Shown: positions 47,471 to 57,389, counted from the first letter of the stretch. The stretch is DNA of 64,000 nt from JAKAGZ01 sp963772675 (GCA_963772675.1 CAVYYF010000002.1:1-64000), one strand, 5' to 3'. The notes: generated by a model not told the origin, from the letters alone. Translations and numbers: made by a program.

Positions 47471-47884
47471 ATGAAATTTCAAAAAAGAAGAGCAAATACC
47501 AAACAAGAGATCCCAACTGCTTCTATGCCGGATATTGTGTTTATGCTTCTTCTCTTTTTCATGGTTACTACTACCTTGAGACAAGTTGACGTCTTAGTTG
47601 ACTATAAACTCCCGGAAGCAAAAGCCATTGAAAAAATTGAGAATAAAAGATTAATTTCATATATCTGGGTGGGTAAAGATAACAGAATACAAATAAATGA
47701 CAGTATTGTTCAATTAAAAGATGTCGAACCTTTGATGTATGCTAAGAGACAATCTTTACCAAATGTAATTGTTTCTCTTAGAATCGATAAGGGTACTGAC
47801 ATGGGAATGGTTACTGATATTCAACAGGAGCTTAGAAAAGCTTATTGTTTAAGAATAAATTATTCTTCTACGATTAAGATCTAA
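47471..47884 (+). CDS. exbD: ExbD/TolR-type protein (second copy)
   Basis: 137 residues, standard length. TM helix at ~20-38 (MPDIVFMLLLFFMVTTTL) with the proton-carrying aspartate in MPDIVF, then a periplasmic domain (YKLPEAKAIEKIENKRLISYIWVG). Two ExbDs with one ExbB is the usual Bacteroidota layout for TonB systems, the two probably forming a heterodimer. 18 bases behind the first ExbD. A terminator follows. Confidence 0.9.
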   Translation: MKFQKRRANTKQEIPTASMPDIVFMLLLFFMVTTTLRQVDVLVDYKLPEAKAIEKIENKRLISYIWVGKDNRIQINDSIVQLKDVEPLMYAKRQSLPNVIVSLRIDKGTDMGMVTDIQQELRKAYCLRINYSSTIKI

Positions 47885-47914
47885 TTTATAAATAAAATAT
47901 TTTATATTTTTACG

Positions 47915-47948
47915 AGGCAGGTTAGTATTTTTACTTTCCTGCCTTTTT
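47915..47948 (+). terminator. Rho-independent terminator after exbD
   Basis: AGGCAGG (47915-47921) pairs with CCTGCCT (47938-47944) around a 16-base loop, followed by TTTTAC. It ends the exbB-exbD-exbD transcript before yqeY. Confidence 0.8.
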
Positions 47949-47964
47949 ACTTTATGAGGTTGAT

Positions 47965-48417
47965 ATGGGTTTGAGTGAAATTATAAATGACGATCTGAAA
48001 ACTGCAATGAAGTCCGGTGATAAACTGAGGTTGGAAACAATTAGATCGATCAGGGCGCTTATATTAGAATTTGAAAAAAGCGGTTCCGGTAAAGAATTTA
48101 CACGGGAAGAAGAGATCAAACTTCTTACCTCTGCTGCTAAAAAGAGAAAAGACTCAATTGAACAATATCGTAATGCGGGTAGGGAAGACCTCGCTTCAAA
48201 AGAAGAAAAGGAACTTGAAATATTGCAAAGGTATTTGCCTAAACAATTAAATGAGAATGAAATTTTAGAAGAAGTTAAAAATATAGCAGAAAATATCGGG
48301 GCTAAAACTAAAGAAGATTTTCCTAAATTAATGCCTGAAGTAATGAAGACTCTTAAAGGCAAAGCTGACGGTAAGATAGTTAGAAGCATAGTTGAAAATT
48401 ATTTGAGCAAAAGTTGA
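47965..48417 (+). CDS. GatB/YqeY domain protein
   Basis: 150 residues, entirely the GatB/YqeY domain: SEIINDDLKTAMKSGDKLRLETIRSIRALIL (~4-34), EIEFTREEEIKLLTSAAKKRKDSIEQY and KEELEILQRYLPKQLNE, typical. It may act on tRNA charging or mRNA (some YqeY proteins are linked to tRNA-amide formation), but its role is not settled. The stop overlaps the TTG start of the CvpA gene. Confidence 0.9.
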   Translation: MGLSEIINDDLKTAMKSGDKLRLETIRSIRALILEFEKSGSGKEFTREEEIKLLTSAAKKRKDSIEQYRNAGREDLASKEEKELEILQRYLPKQLNENEILEEVKNIAENIGAKTKEDFPKLMPEVMKTLKGKADGKIVRSIVENYLSKS

Positions 48418-48935
48418 CACCTATAGACCTTATAATACTAATTGTAGTTCTTATTGGATTTATTTTGGGCTTTAAGGATGGCTTTGTCAGAAAGATTATT
48501 GGTTTGCTAGGTTTTATTCTGGCAATTATTATGGCTGCATTGTTCTATGAAAAACTCGGGACAATTATTGAATCGTTTACAGGCATTGAAATTTATCTTT
48601 CTAAAATTGTTGCCGGTGTGTTAATATTTCTTATTGTAATGATATTGGTTTCTTTATTAAAAAGATGGGTGCATCCTTTTGATAAAGTAAATAATTTCAT
48701 AAATCAGATACTGGGGGGGGTGATCGGAGCAGTGCAAATATTATTTTTTTTGAGTGCAGTATTCTTTTTATTAAAAGTATTTGAAATTCCAGGCAAAAAC
48801 GTGGCTGAGTCTTCACTTTTCTACTCTAAAACTTATGATGTATTGCCTGTAACAATCGACTATCTAAATAGTTACACGCCAAAGACTAAAGAAATACTTA
48901 AGGACTATATTAATGAAGAAGACACCTTAAAATAA
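48414..48935 (+). CDS. CvpA family membrane protein
   Basis: 173 residues with four hydrophobic segments (~3-20, 25-45, 60-80, 100-120). The start TPIDLIILIVVLIGFILGFKDGFVRKIIGL is typical of CvpA-type proteins; named from colicin V production in E. coli, but in this group the family's role is unknown. TTG start overlaps the yqeY stop by four bases, and the stop overlaps mutS2 by one base. Confidence 0.85.
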   Translation: MTPIDLIILIVVLIGFILGFKDGFVRKIIGLLGFILAIIMAALFYEKLGTIIESFTGIEIYLSKIVAGVLIFLIVMILVSLLKRWVHPFDKVNNFINQILGGVIGAVQILFFLSAVFFLLKVFEIPGKNVAESSLFYSKTYDVLPVTIDYLNSYTPKTKEILKDYINEEDTLK

Positions 48936-51280
48936 TGATTGAAACTGTATATGATAAACTAGAATTCCAAAAAATTGTCAAGCATATCGCAAACTATTGT
49001 GTTACTGATCTGGGGAAATCTGAAGTACTAAAAATCAAACCAGTTATTGATATTCAAAAAATTGTTAATGAATCTAAATTAGTAAATCAATCAAAAAGAT
49101 TATTGATTGAAAGGGAGCATTTGCCTCTTGAGTATTTACCTGATTTGAGTGAAGATTTATACAGGAGCAGGATAGAAGGCTCCGCACTGGACAGTAAAAA
49201 GATTCTGGATGTCCTGCGTTTGCTCGTCAATTCGAGATTAACAGCACAGTATCTTAAAAATAACGGAGATATAGCAAACGATCTTGCTGAAATGTCTGGA
49301 GGTGTTTTTACTGATAAGCTATTAGAACACCATATTCAAAGTATCATAAATGACAGGGGAAATGTAAAAGACAATGCAAGTAAACAACTTTCTGGGATAA
49401 GAAAGGATATAAATAATAAAAAAGATGAACTGATCAAATCGGTAAATAGGATTATTAAAAGCCTTACCGACAAAGATATTGTAAGAGAAGAATACATAAC
49501 CCTTAGAGATGGAAGGATTGTCGTACCTGTTAAATCAGAACATAAGAGACACATAAGAGGCTTTATTCATTCTGAATCATCAACCGGACAAACAGTCTAT
49601 ATTGAACCTGAAGAAACACTCGATCTTAATAATGAAATACTCTCCTTATCTTTTGCTGAAAAAAGAGAGATCGAAAGGATATTAAAAGAACTGACTAAAA
49701 AAATATCGCTTGCGAGTACGGAATTAGTAAACTCTCTTTTAAAATTAGCTTACATTGACTCCATTTTTTCCCGGGCAAAATATTCAATAGAAATTTTAGG
49801 TGATTTTCCTAAGTTCGATAACAAAAAACACTTCTCTTTGATTGAAGGGAGGCATCCGTTATTATTGAAAAAATTAGGGAAAGGAAATGCTGTCTCTTTA
49901 AACATATCAATTGATAAAAATAATGTAATTATTATAACGGGTCCGAATGCAGGCGGAAAAACCGTTGTACTAAAAACCGTAGGATTGCTTGTTCTTATGG
50001 CACAGAGCTCAATTCCTATTCCCGCAAACCCTGATTCGAATTTCCATATTTTCGGTGATGTGCTACTGGATATAGGTGATGAACAATCTATTGAAGATGA
50101 TCTTTCTACTTTTAGTTCGCATTTATCAAACATCAAGCGAATTATTGAAACTGCTGATTCCGATTCATTAGTGCTGGTTGACGAAATAGGAACAGGCACG
50201 GATCCTTCCGAGGGGGCAGCTCTGGCAACTGCTTTCCTTATAGAATTAAAAGAGAAAGGTTCTACGGTTTTAGCTACCACTCATCATGGGAGCTTAAAAC
50301 TTATTGCTAATAGCCTGGATGGATTTGAGAATGCTGCGATGGAATTCGATCACAGTTTATTAAAGCCTACTTACAGATTTAAGCAGGGAATACCTGGATC
50401 AAGTTATGCATTTGAAATTGCAAAACGTATAGGCTTTGATAAAAAATTGCTAAGTACAGCGATGAAGAATCTGGATAGTGACAAACATAAAATCGAAGAA
50501 TTTCTTTCCGAAATAGAGGCAAAATCCTTTGAGGTACAAGAAAAACTAAAAACTTTGGAAATAGAAAACTCAAGATTAGTCGGTTTATCTAATTTGTATA
50601 AACAAAATCTGGATAAACTAAATAGAGAGAAAAAAGAAATACTAATGAAAGCAACTGGAGAAGCAACCGAATATCTTAAAAGTGTAAATCGGAAAGTGGA
50701 AAAAGTGATTAAAGGTCTGAGAGAAACTAAAGCAGGATCCGAATCAATTAAGTCTGCAAAAATGCTGGTAAATGAACTTAAGGCAAAAAACAAAGAATTG
50801 TTTAAAGAAAGCGTGGAAATAAATGAGGAAAAAACTAACTTTATAATAGGTGATTTTGTTAACATTAAAGATTCAAATACTGTGGGACAAATAATAGATA
50901 AGGATGAATCTAAAAATAAAGCAATTCTTCAGGTTGGGGCAATGAAAATTACTGCTGATATTACATCACTGATACCGGCTAAAAAACAAAAAAAAATAAT
51001 TTCAACCACGGTGTCGACCGGTTATTCAAATCAACAAGTGGGTACAAGGCTTGATATAAGAGGACAACGCGCAGCTGAGTCCGAATTTGAAATAATAAAG
51101 TTTGTCGATGAGGCATATTCGTCAGGACTTGACAGAGTGGAAATTCTACATGGCAAGGGAACCGGTGCACTCAAAAAAACTGTTAAGGATATATTAAATC
51201 AACATCCGGTCGTAAGTAATTTTTATTTTGCTCCTATGGAAATGGGCGGCGATGGAATTACAATTGTTGAGTTTAAGTAA
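48935..51280 (+). CDS. mutS2: Endonuclease MutS2
   Basis: 781 residues. N-terminal MutS-like clamp helices, ATPase with Walker A GPNAGGKTVVLKT (~332-344), Walker B LVLVDEIGTGTDPSEGAAL (~409-427) and a C-terminal Smr nuclease domain starting at LDIRGQRAAESEFEI (~705-719) and ending with HGKGTGALKKTV. MutS2 suppresses recombination and/or handles collided ribosomes, depending on species. Starts at the stop of the CvpA gene (TAATG) and is 9 bases before accC. Confidence 0.95.
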   Translation: MIETVYDKLEFQKIVKHIANYCVTDLGKSEVLKIKPVIDIQKIVNESKLVNQSKRLLIEREHLPLEYLPDLSEDLYRSRIEGSALDSKKILDVLRLLVNSRLTAQYLKNNGDIANDLAEMSGGVFTDKLLEHHIQSIINDRGNVKDNASKQLSGIRKDINNKKDELIKSVNRIIKSLTDKDIVREEYITLRDGRIVVPVKSEHKRHIRGFIHSESSTGQTVYIEPEETLDLNNEILSLSFAEKREIERILKELTKKISLASTELVNSLLKLAYIDSIFSRAKYSIEILGDFPKFDNKKHFSLIEGRHPLLLKKLGKGNAVSLNISIDKNNVIIITGPNAGGKTVVLKTVGLLVLMAQSSIPIPANPDSNFHIFGDVLLDIGDEQSIEDDLSTFSSHLSNIKRIIETADSDSLVLVDEIGTGTDPSEGAALATAFLIELKEKGSTVLATTHHGSLKLIANSLDGFENAAMEFDHSLLKPTYRFKQGIPGSSYAFEIAKRIGFDKKLLSTAMKNLDSDKHKIEEFLSEIEAKSFEVQEKLKTLEIENSRLVGLSNLYKQNLDKLNREKKEILMKATGEATEYLKSVNRKVEKVIKGLRETKAGSESIKSAKMLVNELKAKNKELFKESVEINEEKTNFIIGDFVNIKDSNTVGQIIDKDESKNKAILQVGAMKITADITSLIPAKKQKKIISTTVSTGYSNQQVGTRLDIRGQRAAESEFEIIKFVDEAYSSGLDRVEILHGKGTGALKKTVKDILNQHPVVSNFYFAPMEMGGDGITIVEFK

Positions 51281-51289
51281 GGAGTAATT

Positions 51290-52786
51290 TTGCTCAGGAA
51301 AATATTAATTGCAAACAGGGGTGAAATTGCAGTAAGAATTATAAGAGCCTGCAAAGAGTTGGGTATCAAGTCCGTTGCAATATATTCGGAAGCAGATAGA
51401 ACTTCCCTGCATACTTCTATGGCTGATGAATCGTATTTAATCGGAGCCGCTCCTTCATCTGAATCATACCTTAATAAAAACAAAATAATTGCACTTGCCA
51501 AAGAAATTAAAGCTGATGCGATACATCCGGGGTACGGTTATTTTTCTGAGAATGCTGATTTTATCGAAACGGTTGAAAAAGAGGGAATTGTCTTTATAGG
51601 TCCTTCTTCGGATTCTGTAAAAAAAATGGGTAACAAAACCGCTGCACGGCAATTGATGAAAAAGAATAACGTACCTATTGTTCCCGGCACAACTGAACCC
51701 GTTAAATCTGTAGAAAAAGGTATTAAAACTGCAAAAGAAGTTGGATACCCGATTTTGTTGAAGGCAGCAGCGGGAGGTGGCGGAAAAGGTATGCGAAAGA
51801 TTTCATCAGACAAAGAATTTGCTGATGCTTTTGAAGCCACAAAAAGAGAAGCAATGAAGGCATTCGCAAATGATTCAATATATATCGAAAAGTATATTGA
51901 AAATCCGAGGCATATAGAAGTTCAGGTTATTGCAGATAAGCATGGAAACTATGCTCATCTTTTTGAAAGAGAATGTTCAATACAAAGAAGACATCAGAAA
52001 ATTATTGAAGAGGCCCCCTCATCGTTTGTCGATCCTGAAACCAGGAATAAAATTACTCAAGCAGGAGTAAATGCGGCCAAAGCCTGCAATTATTTCAATG
52101 CCGGCACAATTGAATTCCTTATGGACAAAAACAAGAGCTTTTATTTTCTGGAAATGAATACAAGATTACAGGTTGAGCATCCTGTTACTGAATTAATTTC
52201 GGGAATTGATCTGGTAAAGGAACAAATATCGATTGCATCCGGCAATAGATTATCTTTTAAGCAGAAAGACTTATTCATAAATGGGCATGCACTTGAGAGC
52301 AGAATTTATGCAGAAGATGCTGAAAATAATTTTTTACCTTCGACTGGAAAACTAAATGAATATGAAATTCCATCTGGACCTGGAATTAGGGTTGACTCTG
52401 GATTTTCGAGAGGTTCTGATATTTCTATTTACTATGATCCTTTAATTGCTAAACTTGTTTGCTGGTCTTCTACAAGAAAAGAAGCAATTTCACGAATGAT
52501 CAGGGCATTAAAAGAGTTCAGGATTTCAGGAGTAACTAATAATATTCCGTTTTTACTTGAGGTGTTCGTAAACCAAAATTTCATTAATGGAAATTTTGAT
52601 ATCAATTTTATTGAGAAAGAGGAACTTGTAAAAAAATTCCAGAGTGAAAAAACAGATGAAGACAATACACTTGAGGAGATAGCTTCAGCTTTTTCAGCAA
52701 TTTTAAAACATCAACCAGCTTTGCACAAACATGCAGGGAAGAAATTTGAAAATTCAAACAAATGGACAGACTTAGAATATGAATGA
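51290..52786 (+). CDS. accC: Biotin carboxylase
   Basis: Biotin carboxylase subunit of an acyl-CoA (acetyl- or propionyl-CoA) or pyruvate-type carboxylase; carboxylates carrier biotin with bicarbonate and ATP. 498 residues: LRKILIANRGEIAVRIIRACKELG at the start, AAAGGGGKGMRKI (~159-171) ATP loop, and EMNTRLQVEHPVTE (~286-299) signature. TTG start behind TAAGGAG. The next gene encodes the biotin carrier domain, so together they form the first half-reaction; no carboxyltransferase is in the window. Confidence 0.93.
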   Translation: MLRKILIANRGEIAVRIIRACKELGIKSVAIYSEADRTSLHTSMADESYLIGAAPSSESYLNKNKIIALAKEIKADAIHPGYGYFSENADFIETVEKEGIVFIGPSSDSVKKMGNKTAARQLMKKNNVPIVPGTTEPVKSVEKGIKTAKEVGYPILLKAAAGGGGKGMRKISSDKEFADAFEATKREAMKAFANDSIYIEKYIENPRHIEVQVIADKHGNYAHLFERECSIQRRHQKIIEEAPSSFVDPETRNKITQAGVNAAKACNYFNAGTIEFLMDKNKSFYFLEMNTRLQVEHPVTELISGIDLVKEQISIASGNRLSFKQKDLFINGHALESRIYAEDAENNFLPSTGKLNEYEIPSGPGIRVDSGFSRGSDISIYYDPLIAKLVCWSSTRKEAISRMIRALKEFRISGVTNNIPFLLEVFVNQNFINGNFDINFIEKEELVKKFQSEKTDEDNTLEEIASAFSAILKHQPALHKHAGKKFENSNKWTDLEYE

Positions 52787-53279
52787 ATATGTAGTTACGC
52801 TTAAAGACAAAAGAAATCTCGTCAGAATATCTCAAAATTCTAAAATTACCATTAATGGTAAGGATCATCATTATGAATTGATTGCATTAAATAATTCTAC
52901 ATACAGGCTACGTATAGATGAAAAGTTTTATGATATAGCTTCTGCAAAAATTGATAATAACAGATTTAGTGTTGTTATGGAAGGCTGGACATTTGAAACA
53001 GTAGTAATGACAACGTTGCAGGAAAGAGCATCAAAAGTCATCGAACAAACAGGTGCTGTTCTTAAACTGAGCGAAATTAAAGCTCCGATGCCGGGAATGA
53101 TATTCAAGTTAAAGAAAAAAATTGGCGATAAAATCGAATTAGGGGAGTCAGTTATAATACTTGAAGCAATGAAGATGGAAAACGACATTAAAGCTCCATC
53201 TTCGGGGGTGATTAAAAATGTTTACGTTTCAGAAGGTTCCGCAGTTGAAAAGGGGGCAAAACTATTCTCAATAGAATAA
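52779..53279 (+). CDS. Biotin carboxyl carrier protein
   Basis: 166 residues. C-terminal biotinyl domain with ILEAMKMENDIKAP, the biotinylated lysine being residue 132, preceded by KAPMPGMIFKLKKKIGDKIELGE. The N-terminal ~90 residues have short beta strands, as in propionyl-CoA/acyl-CoA carboxylase BCCPs of this group. Overlaps accC by 8 bases. Its partner carboxyltransferase is not here. Confidence 0.9.
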   Translation: MNEYVVTLKDKRNLVRISQNSKITINGKDHHYELIALNNSTYRLRIDEKFYDIASAKIDNNRFSVVMEGWTFETVVMTTLQERASKVIEQTGAVLKLSEIKAPMPGMIFKLKKKIGDKIELGESVIILEAMKMENDIKAPSSGVIKNVYVSEGSAVEKGAKLFSIE

Positions 53280-53710
53280 AGCTATAAGAGGAGAGAATCA
53301 CATTGCACATCTTAACCATCTTCTCATATGTGAGAACACAAATAAGAATTTTCTTAGAAATTATATCATTCTAAAATGTAATGGTTTATTTCATAATATT
53401 TTAAGCAACTAAATAATTACAATTACTGGCATAAATATAGCTGTAATTGTCAGTTATGTTAGATATGCCAATTAAAAACAATCAGATAGCTAATTTTAAG
53501 CCTACCTATATATACCTGGAAAAGGGACGCAAACCAGAAACTATATTTTTAATGAATCCAGAAATTATAACAAGTCAAATAATTTGATTGTTTTTAATAA
53601 TGAATTTAAGAATTATAATAAATATAGAACACAACAATCTCCAAAGGCAGAGATATAGTCTTTGCTCAAAAGATATTTCCTTAAACCATAGATAAAAAAT
53701 AGGAGGAAAC
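53280..53710. other. 430-base intergenic region before the FadL-type porin
   Basis: AT-rich, no gene. Contains a hairpin ACAATTAC/GTAATTGT (53419-53426 / 53443-53450), a short repeat TTCTCA...TGAGAA near 53321-53336, and GGGACGCAAA at 53524-53533 (like part of a c-di-GMP-I aptamer but without its partner regions). AGGAGGAAAC right before 53711 is the ribosome site of the next gene. Confidence 0.5.
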
Positions 53711-54952
53711 TTGAAAAATCGGTTAGGTGCCTTCGTAATCCTTCTCGTCTTCTTTTCAGCAGAATTGTATGCTGGAGGATTTCAAATAAATGAACATTCC
53801 GCTAAAGCAATGGCAATGGGCGGAGCTTTTACTGCTGTAGCTAATGATGCTTCGGCAATTTATTTTAACGGTGCAGGGTTAACACAACTTACAGGAACTA
53901 ATTTCCTAATAGGTACAACTGCAATTGCACCGGTGTCAACATTTCGGGGTGTGTTACCTAACGTTACTGAATATGGGACGGAAAAAAAGATTTTTTTCCC
54001 CTCACATGCGTGGGTTGCACACAGATTCAGTGATAATATCGCAGCGGGTATCGGATTTACAACTCCTTTTGGATTGGAAACTAACTGGGATCCAAACTGG
54101 GTTGGAAGATATCTTGCAATACAAACGAGACTTTTTGTGTTCACTATTTCTCCAGTCGTAGCATATAAGCTTTCCGATCAATTATCTGTAAGTGCCGGTT
54201 TAGTTTATAGCTGGGCAAACGTTAAAATAACTCAAAAAAATCCGCAGACTCCTTTCCCGGGTGACGCATTTGTTTCACTAGAAGGGAACGATAATTCCTC
54301 ATTCGGTTATAATTTTGGTTTAATGTACAAACCGGACCCAAAGTTATCATTTGGTGTTTCATTCCATAGCCAGATAAAGTATTCATTTGAAGGTACGGCA
54401 ACAACAGTTGGTGCGTCACAACTTGCTTCCCAATTACCTAGTGGTGCTGTAACTGCAAAATTGACTACACCTATCAATTTGACATTTGGGGTAGCTTACG
54501 ATGTATTACCCAAATTAAAATTAAGTGCCGATTTCCAATATGTAGGATGGTCAAGCTATGATACGCTTGGTGTTGACTTTGCAGATCCAAGCTTTACAGA
54601 TATTGCTTCACCGAGACTCTATGATAATTCTTATATTATAAGACTTGGAGGAGAATATAAATTATCGGATATGTTTGAATTGCAAGCGGGTATTTATTAT
54701 GACAAAGATCCAGTTAAAGCTGAATATGTTAATCCTTCACTTCCTGATGCCAATCGTTTGGGATTTAGTGGAGGTATAGGGTATCATGCATCGGAAAATT
54801 TATTAATAAACGTTTCATACTTATTTATAAGGTCAAGTGAATTGACTGTTACAAATTCTAAAGAATATTATACTCCTGGTAACAGTCCTTTTAATGGAAC
54901 TTATAATTCTTATGCAAATCTTGTATCAATAAGTTTATCATATAGCTTGTAA
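53711..54952 (+). CDS. OmpP1/FadL/TodX outer membrane porin
   Basis: 413 residues: signal peptide ~1-20 (AELYA-GG), then the FadL hatch sequence GGFQINEHSAKAMAMGGAFTAVANDASAIYFNGAGLTQL (~21-60), then a series of beta-strands alternating with loops to the C-terminal SYSL. FadL-type proteins take up long-chain fatty acids and other hydrophobic compounds. Starts with TTG behind AGGAGGAAAC. An SGNH hydrolase lipoprotein follows, suggesting uptake of lipid products. Confidence 0.9.
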   Translation: MKNRLGAFVILLVFFSAELYAGGFQINEHSAKAMAMGGAFTAVANDASAIYFNGAGLTQLTGTNFLIGTTAIAPVSTFRGVLPNVTEYGTEKKIFFPSHAWVAHRFSDNIAAGIGFTTPFGLETNWDPNWVGRYLAIQTRLFVFTISPVVAYKLSDQLSVSAGLVYSWANVKITQKNPQTPFPGDAFVSLEGNDNSSFGYNFGLMYKPDPKLSFGVSFHSQIKYSFEGTATTVGASQLASQLPSGAVTAKLTTPINLTFGVAYDVLPKLKLSADFQYVGWSSYDTLGVDFADPSFTDIASPRLYDNSYIIRLGGEYKLSDMFELQAGIYYDKDPVKAEYVNPSLPDANRLGFSGGIGYHASENLLINVSYLFIRSSELTVTNSKEYYTPGNSPFNGTYNSYANLVSISLSYSL

Positions 54953-54971
54953 TTTGAAAAGGATTTATAAA

Positions 54972-56384
54972 ATGAAAAACAAAATGAAATATTTAATTTT
55001 ATTTATTGTCACAGCTTTAATCTTTGCCGGCTGCCAGGATAGGTCAGAGTTACTGGCTCCAACAGCGCCTACACCAGTGAGCGGGAATGCTAACCTGACA
55101 ACTTATGTCGCGATCGGAAATAGTCTAACGGCAGGGTATCAATCGAGTGCGTTATATCAATCTGCTCAGGTTTATTCTTACCCTAACCAGATTGCGCAAC
55201 AGGTCGGTGCAACATTTGAACAACCGCTTATTGCTGATCCCGGTATAGGTGGTCAGATTAAAATTGTATCGCTAGATCCGTTCGTCACTAAGACTGAACC
55301 TGCTCAGGGTGGCGCTCCGTTGAACTTGAATTATCCGGCACCTTATAATAATTTAGGTATACCGGGTGTTGTTCTCGCTGATGTGATGAATTCAACAGCT
55401 ACATCAGGCTCATATTCCAACAGCCCTTTTATTGATATTATATTAAGAGGGCAGGGTACACAGTTCGCACAAGCAAAGGCGTTGCGTCCGACTTTCATAA
55501 CTCTCTGGATTGGAAATAATGATGTACTTGGTTTTGCTACAAGCGGTGGTGCTAATCCCAGCTCGCCGACAGATGCTAACACCTTTGGATTTCTATATGG
55601 ACAGCTGGCTGATAGTCTTGCTGCAACAGGTGCTAAAGTGGTAGTTGCTAATATACCAAATGTAACTGCTATCCCTTTCTTCACTACAGTTGGACCGGGA
55701 TTTGCACAAACTTTAACTGCAGCAAATGTACCCGGCTTTTACTATCAGGCTCACGGACAGTATTCAGGTACAGCTGGAGCACCTGCTCAATTGACAAGTA
55801 ACCAACTTTTATTGACGCTCATTGCTCAGCCATACTTAGCTTATTTTGGTAAGCCATCAGGTAAATTTTATAGAGACCATAATGCTGATATCTCTTTACT
55901 AATTGCAGGAGGAATTATTGATACTACAAAGCCATTTGGCGCTGATCCAAAGAATCCAATTCCGGACGCATTGATTCTGGATCCAAGTGAAATATCAACT
56001 GCTAATACTGCAACAGCTAATTTTAATGCTGCAATTCAAGCTGCGGTTAATAAATATCCAAATCAATTTGCTTTGGTTGATATAAATGCAATTTTTAATT
56101 CAATTGCTCAGAATGGAATTACTGTTAATGGGATAAACTTCACAACAACATTTGTAACTGGTGGTTTATTCAGTCTTGATGGTGTACATCCGACTGCACA
56201 GGGTCAGGCAATAGTTGCTAATGAATTCCTCAAGGTCATTAATTCAAAATTCGGCTCAAACTATTCTTTGATTGATGTATCAACTATACCAGGAAGCGTA
56301 GGATTAGCAAAGTCTGTAAGTATAAATTTTGCAGATAAAAATACTTTTATAGACCCAAGCTTTATAAAGTATTTAATGTTTTAA
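54972..56384 (+). CDS. SGNH/GDSL hydrolase lipoprotein
   Basis: 470 residues with lipoprotein signal peptide (lipobox IFAGC, cysteine ~20). SGNH blocks: GNSLTAGYQSS (variant of GDSL with the nucleophile serine, ~48), GIPGVVLADV, WIGNNDVLG with block III asparagine, and SLDGVHPTAQGQAIVA with the catalytic Asp-His. So an esterase or lipase anchored in the outer membrane. ATG 54972 (behind AAAAGGA) is preferred over the TTG at 54954. Lies 19 bases behind the FadL porin; likely releases fatty acids for it. Confidence 0.87.
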   Translation: MKNKMKYLILFIVTALIFAGCQDRSELLAPTAPTPVSGNANLTTYVAIGNSLTAGYQSSALYQSAQVYSYPNQIAQQVGATFEQPLIADPGIGGQIKIVSLDPFVTKTEPAQGGAPLNLNYPAPYNNLGIPGVVLADVMNSTATSGSYSNSPFIDIILRGQGTQFAQAKALRPTFITLWIGNNDVLGFATSGGANPSSPTDANTFGFLYGQLADSLAATGAKVVVANIPNVTAIPFFTTVGPGFAQTLTAANVPGFYYQAHGQYSGTAGAPAQLTSNQLLLTLIAQPYLAYFGKPSGKFYRDHNADISLLIAGGIIDTTKPFGADPKNPIPDALILDPSEISTANTATANFNAAIQAAVNKYPNQFALVDINAIFNSIAQNGITVNGINFTTTFVTGGLFSLDGVHPTAQGQAIVANEFLKVINSKFGSNYSLIDVSTIPGSVGLAKSVSINFADKNTFIDPSFIKYLMF

Positions 56385-56397
56385 TTGTTTAAAAGAA

Positions 56398-56427
56398 AAA
56401 AGGGATGGTGAATAACCATCCCTTTTT
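56398..56427. terminator. Bidirectional rho-independent terminator
   Basis: AGGGATGGT (56401-56409) and ACCATCCCT (56415-56423) make a 9-bp perfect stem flanked by an A-run on the left and TTTT on the right, so it can serve both the SGNH gene and the convergent TPR gene. Confidence 0.88.
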
Positions 56428-56448
56428 ATTTTATAAATACATTTACAT

Positions 56449-57228
56449 TTATTCGTCTTTAATTTCTTCAAGTAAACTTTTTGCTTCTGTAATTCTTTGA
56501 TCATCATCTCCTTCTTGTTTGGAACAGGTGGAAACTTTGTTCAGCATTTCTCTAGCTGTAGTATATTCATCTTCTCTTATTAACGAACGGGCATAATCCA
56601 AATAAAACATTCTGAAATTAGGATACAGAGCTATTGCCTTTTTATATTCAACAATGGCAGTTTCGTTATCAGCCCATGCAAGCCCAAGAGGCCATCTTAA
56701 TAATTTAGCTTTTTCGCTGACCTTTGCATTAGACCTTGCCAGGACGTAATGCGCAAGAGCCTGGATGAAGTTTCCCCCATTTCCCAACTTAATTGCCTTT
56801 TCGCAATCATCCTTTGCTGCATTTACCACGCCTCCGACAGAAAATACACCTTTGAATAAAGCAATTTTCCCATTTGCAATCGCGCGCCGTAGATACGTTA
56901 CTGATTTATCGGGCGCTAACTTTACAGCCCGGTCTGCATAAACATAAGCTTTTTGATATTCTGCTAACTGTGCATCCTTTTGTTCATCAGTTTTAGTAGG
57001 CATTTGGTTTGCAACATTTACAGTTACTCTGCTTAATCTCCAGAGTACTTGCCAATTATTTGGTGTTAGTATGTCAGCTTGCTGGTACTTTTGCAGTGCG
57101 CCCTGATCGTTGAAATTAGTGATCAGAGAATCTCCCTGATTTATTAGTTCTTCAGAGGTTTGAGAAAATATATATTGACCGGTAAAAATAATAATACAAA
57201 TAAAAGTTGCCTCAAAAACTTTTCTCAT
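56449..57228 (-). CDS. Periplasmic TPR-repeat protein
   Basis: 259 residues: signal peptide ~1-22 (QYIFS-QT), then TPR-like helix pairs: GALQKYQQADILTPNNWQVLWRLS, AYVYADRAVKLAPDKSVTYLRRA, AIVEYKKAIALYPNFRMFYLDYARSLI. Similar exported TPR proteins of this group are usually protein-interaction scaffolds. No specific partner can be inferred. Convergent with the SGNH hydrolase gene and separated from it by a shared terminator. Confidence 0.8.
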   Translation of the reverse strand: MRKVFEATFICIIIFTGQYIFSQTSEELINQGDSLITNFNDQGALQKYQQADILTPNNWQVLWRLSRVTVNVANQMPTKTDEQKDAQLAEYQKAYVYADRAVKLAPDKSVTYLRRAIANGKIALFKGVFSVGGVVNAAKDDCEKAIKLGNGGNFIQALAHYVLARSNAKVSEKAKLLRWPLGLAWADNETAIVEYKKAIALYPNFRMFYLDYARSLIREDEYTTAREMLNKVSTCSKQEGDDDQRITEAKSLLEEIKDE

Positions 57229-57389
57229 AATATTAGCCCCTCATAATATAAATTAACTATGATAATTATAAACATAAAATACCCTGATGTTGGACAACAA
57301 GCAATTATAGTTTTTGTTTTTAGCTTTGATTCAGTAAAAGAATAGATTATTTTAAGCTAGTTATTATTAATAAAAAGGAACAAAGTGAA

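Noticed and set aside
53524..53533. GGGACGCAAA, as in c-di-GMP-I (GEMM) riboswitches
   Set aside because: The partner part of the aptamer (GCAAACC-like 5' domain) and the P1 closing stem are not found upstream, so the motif alone is not convincing.
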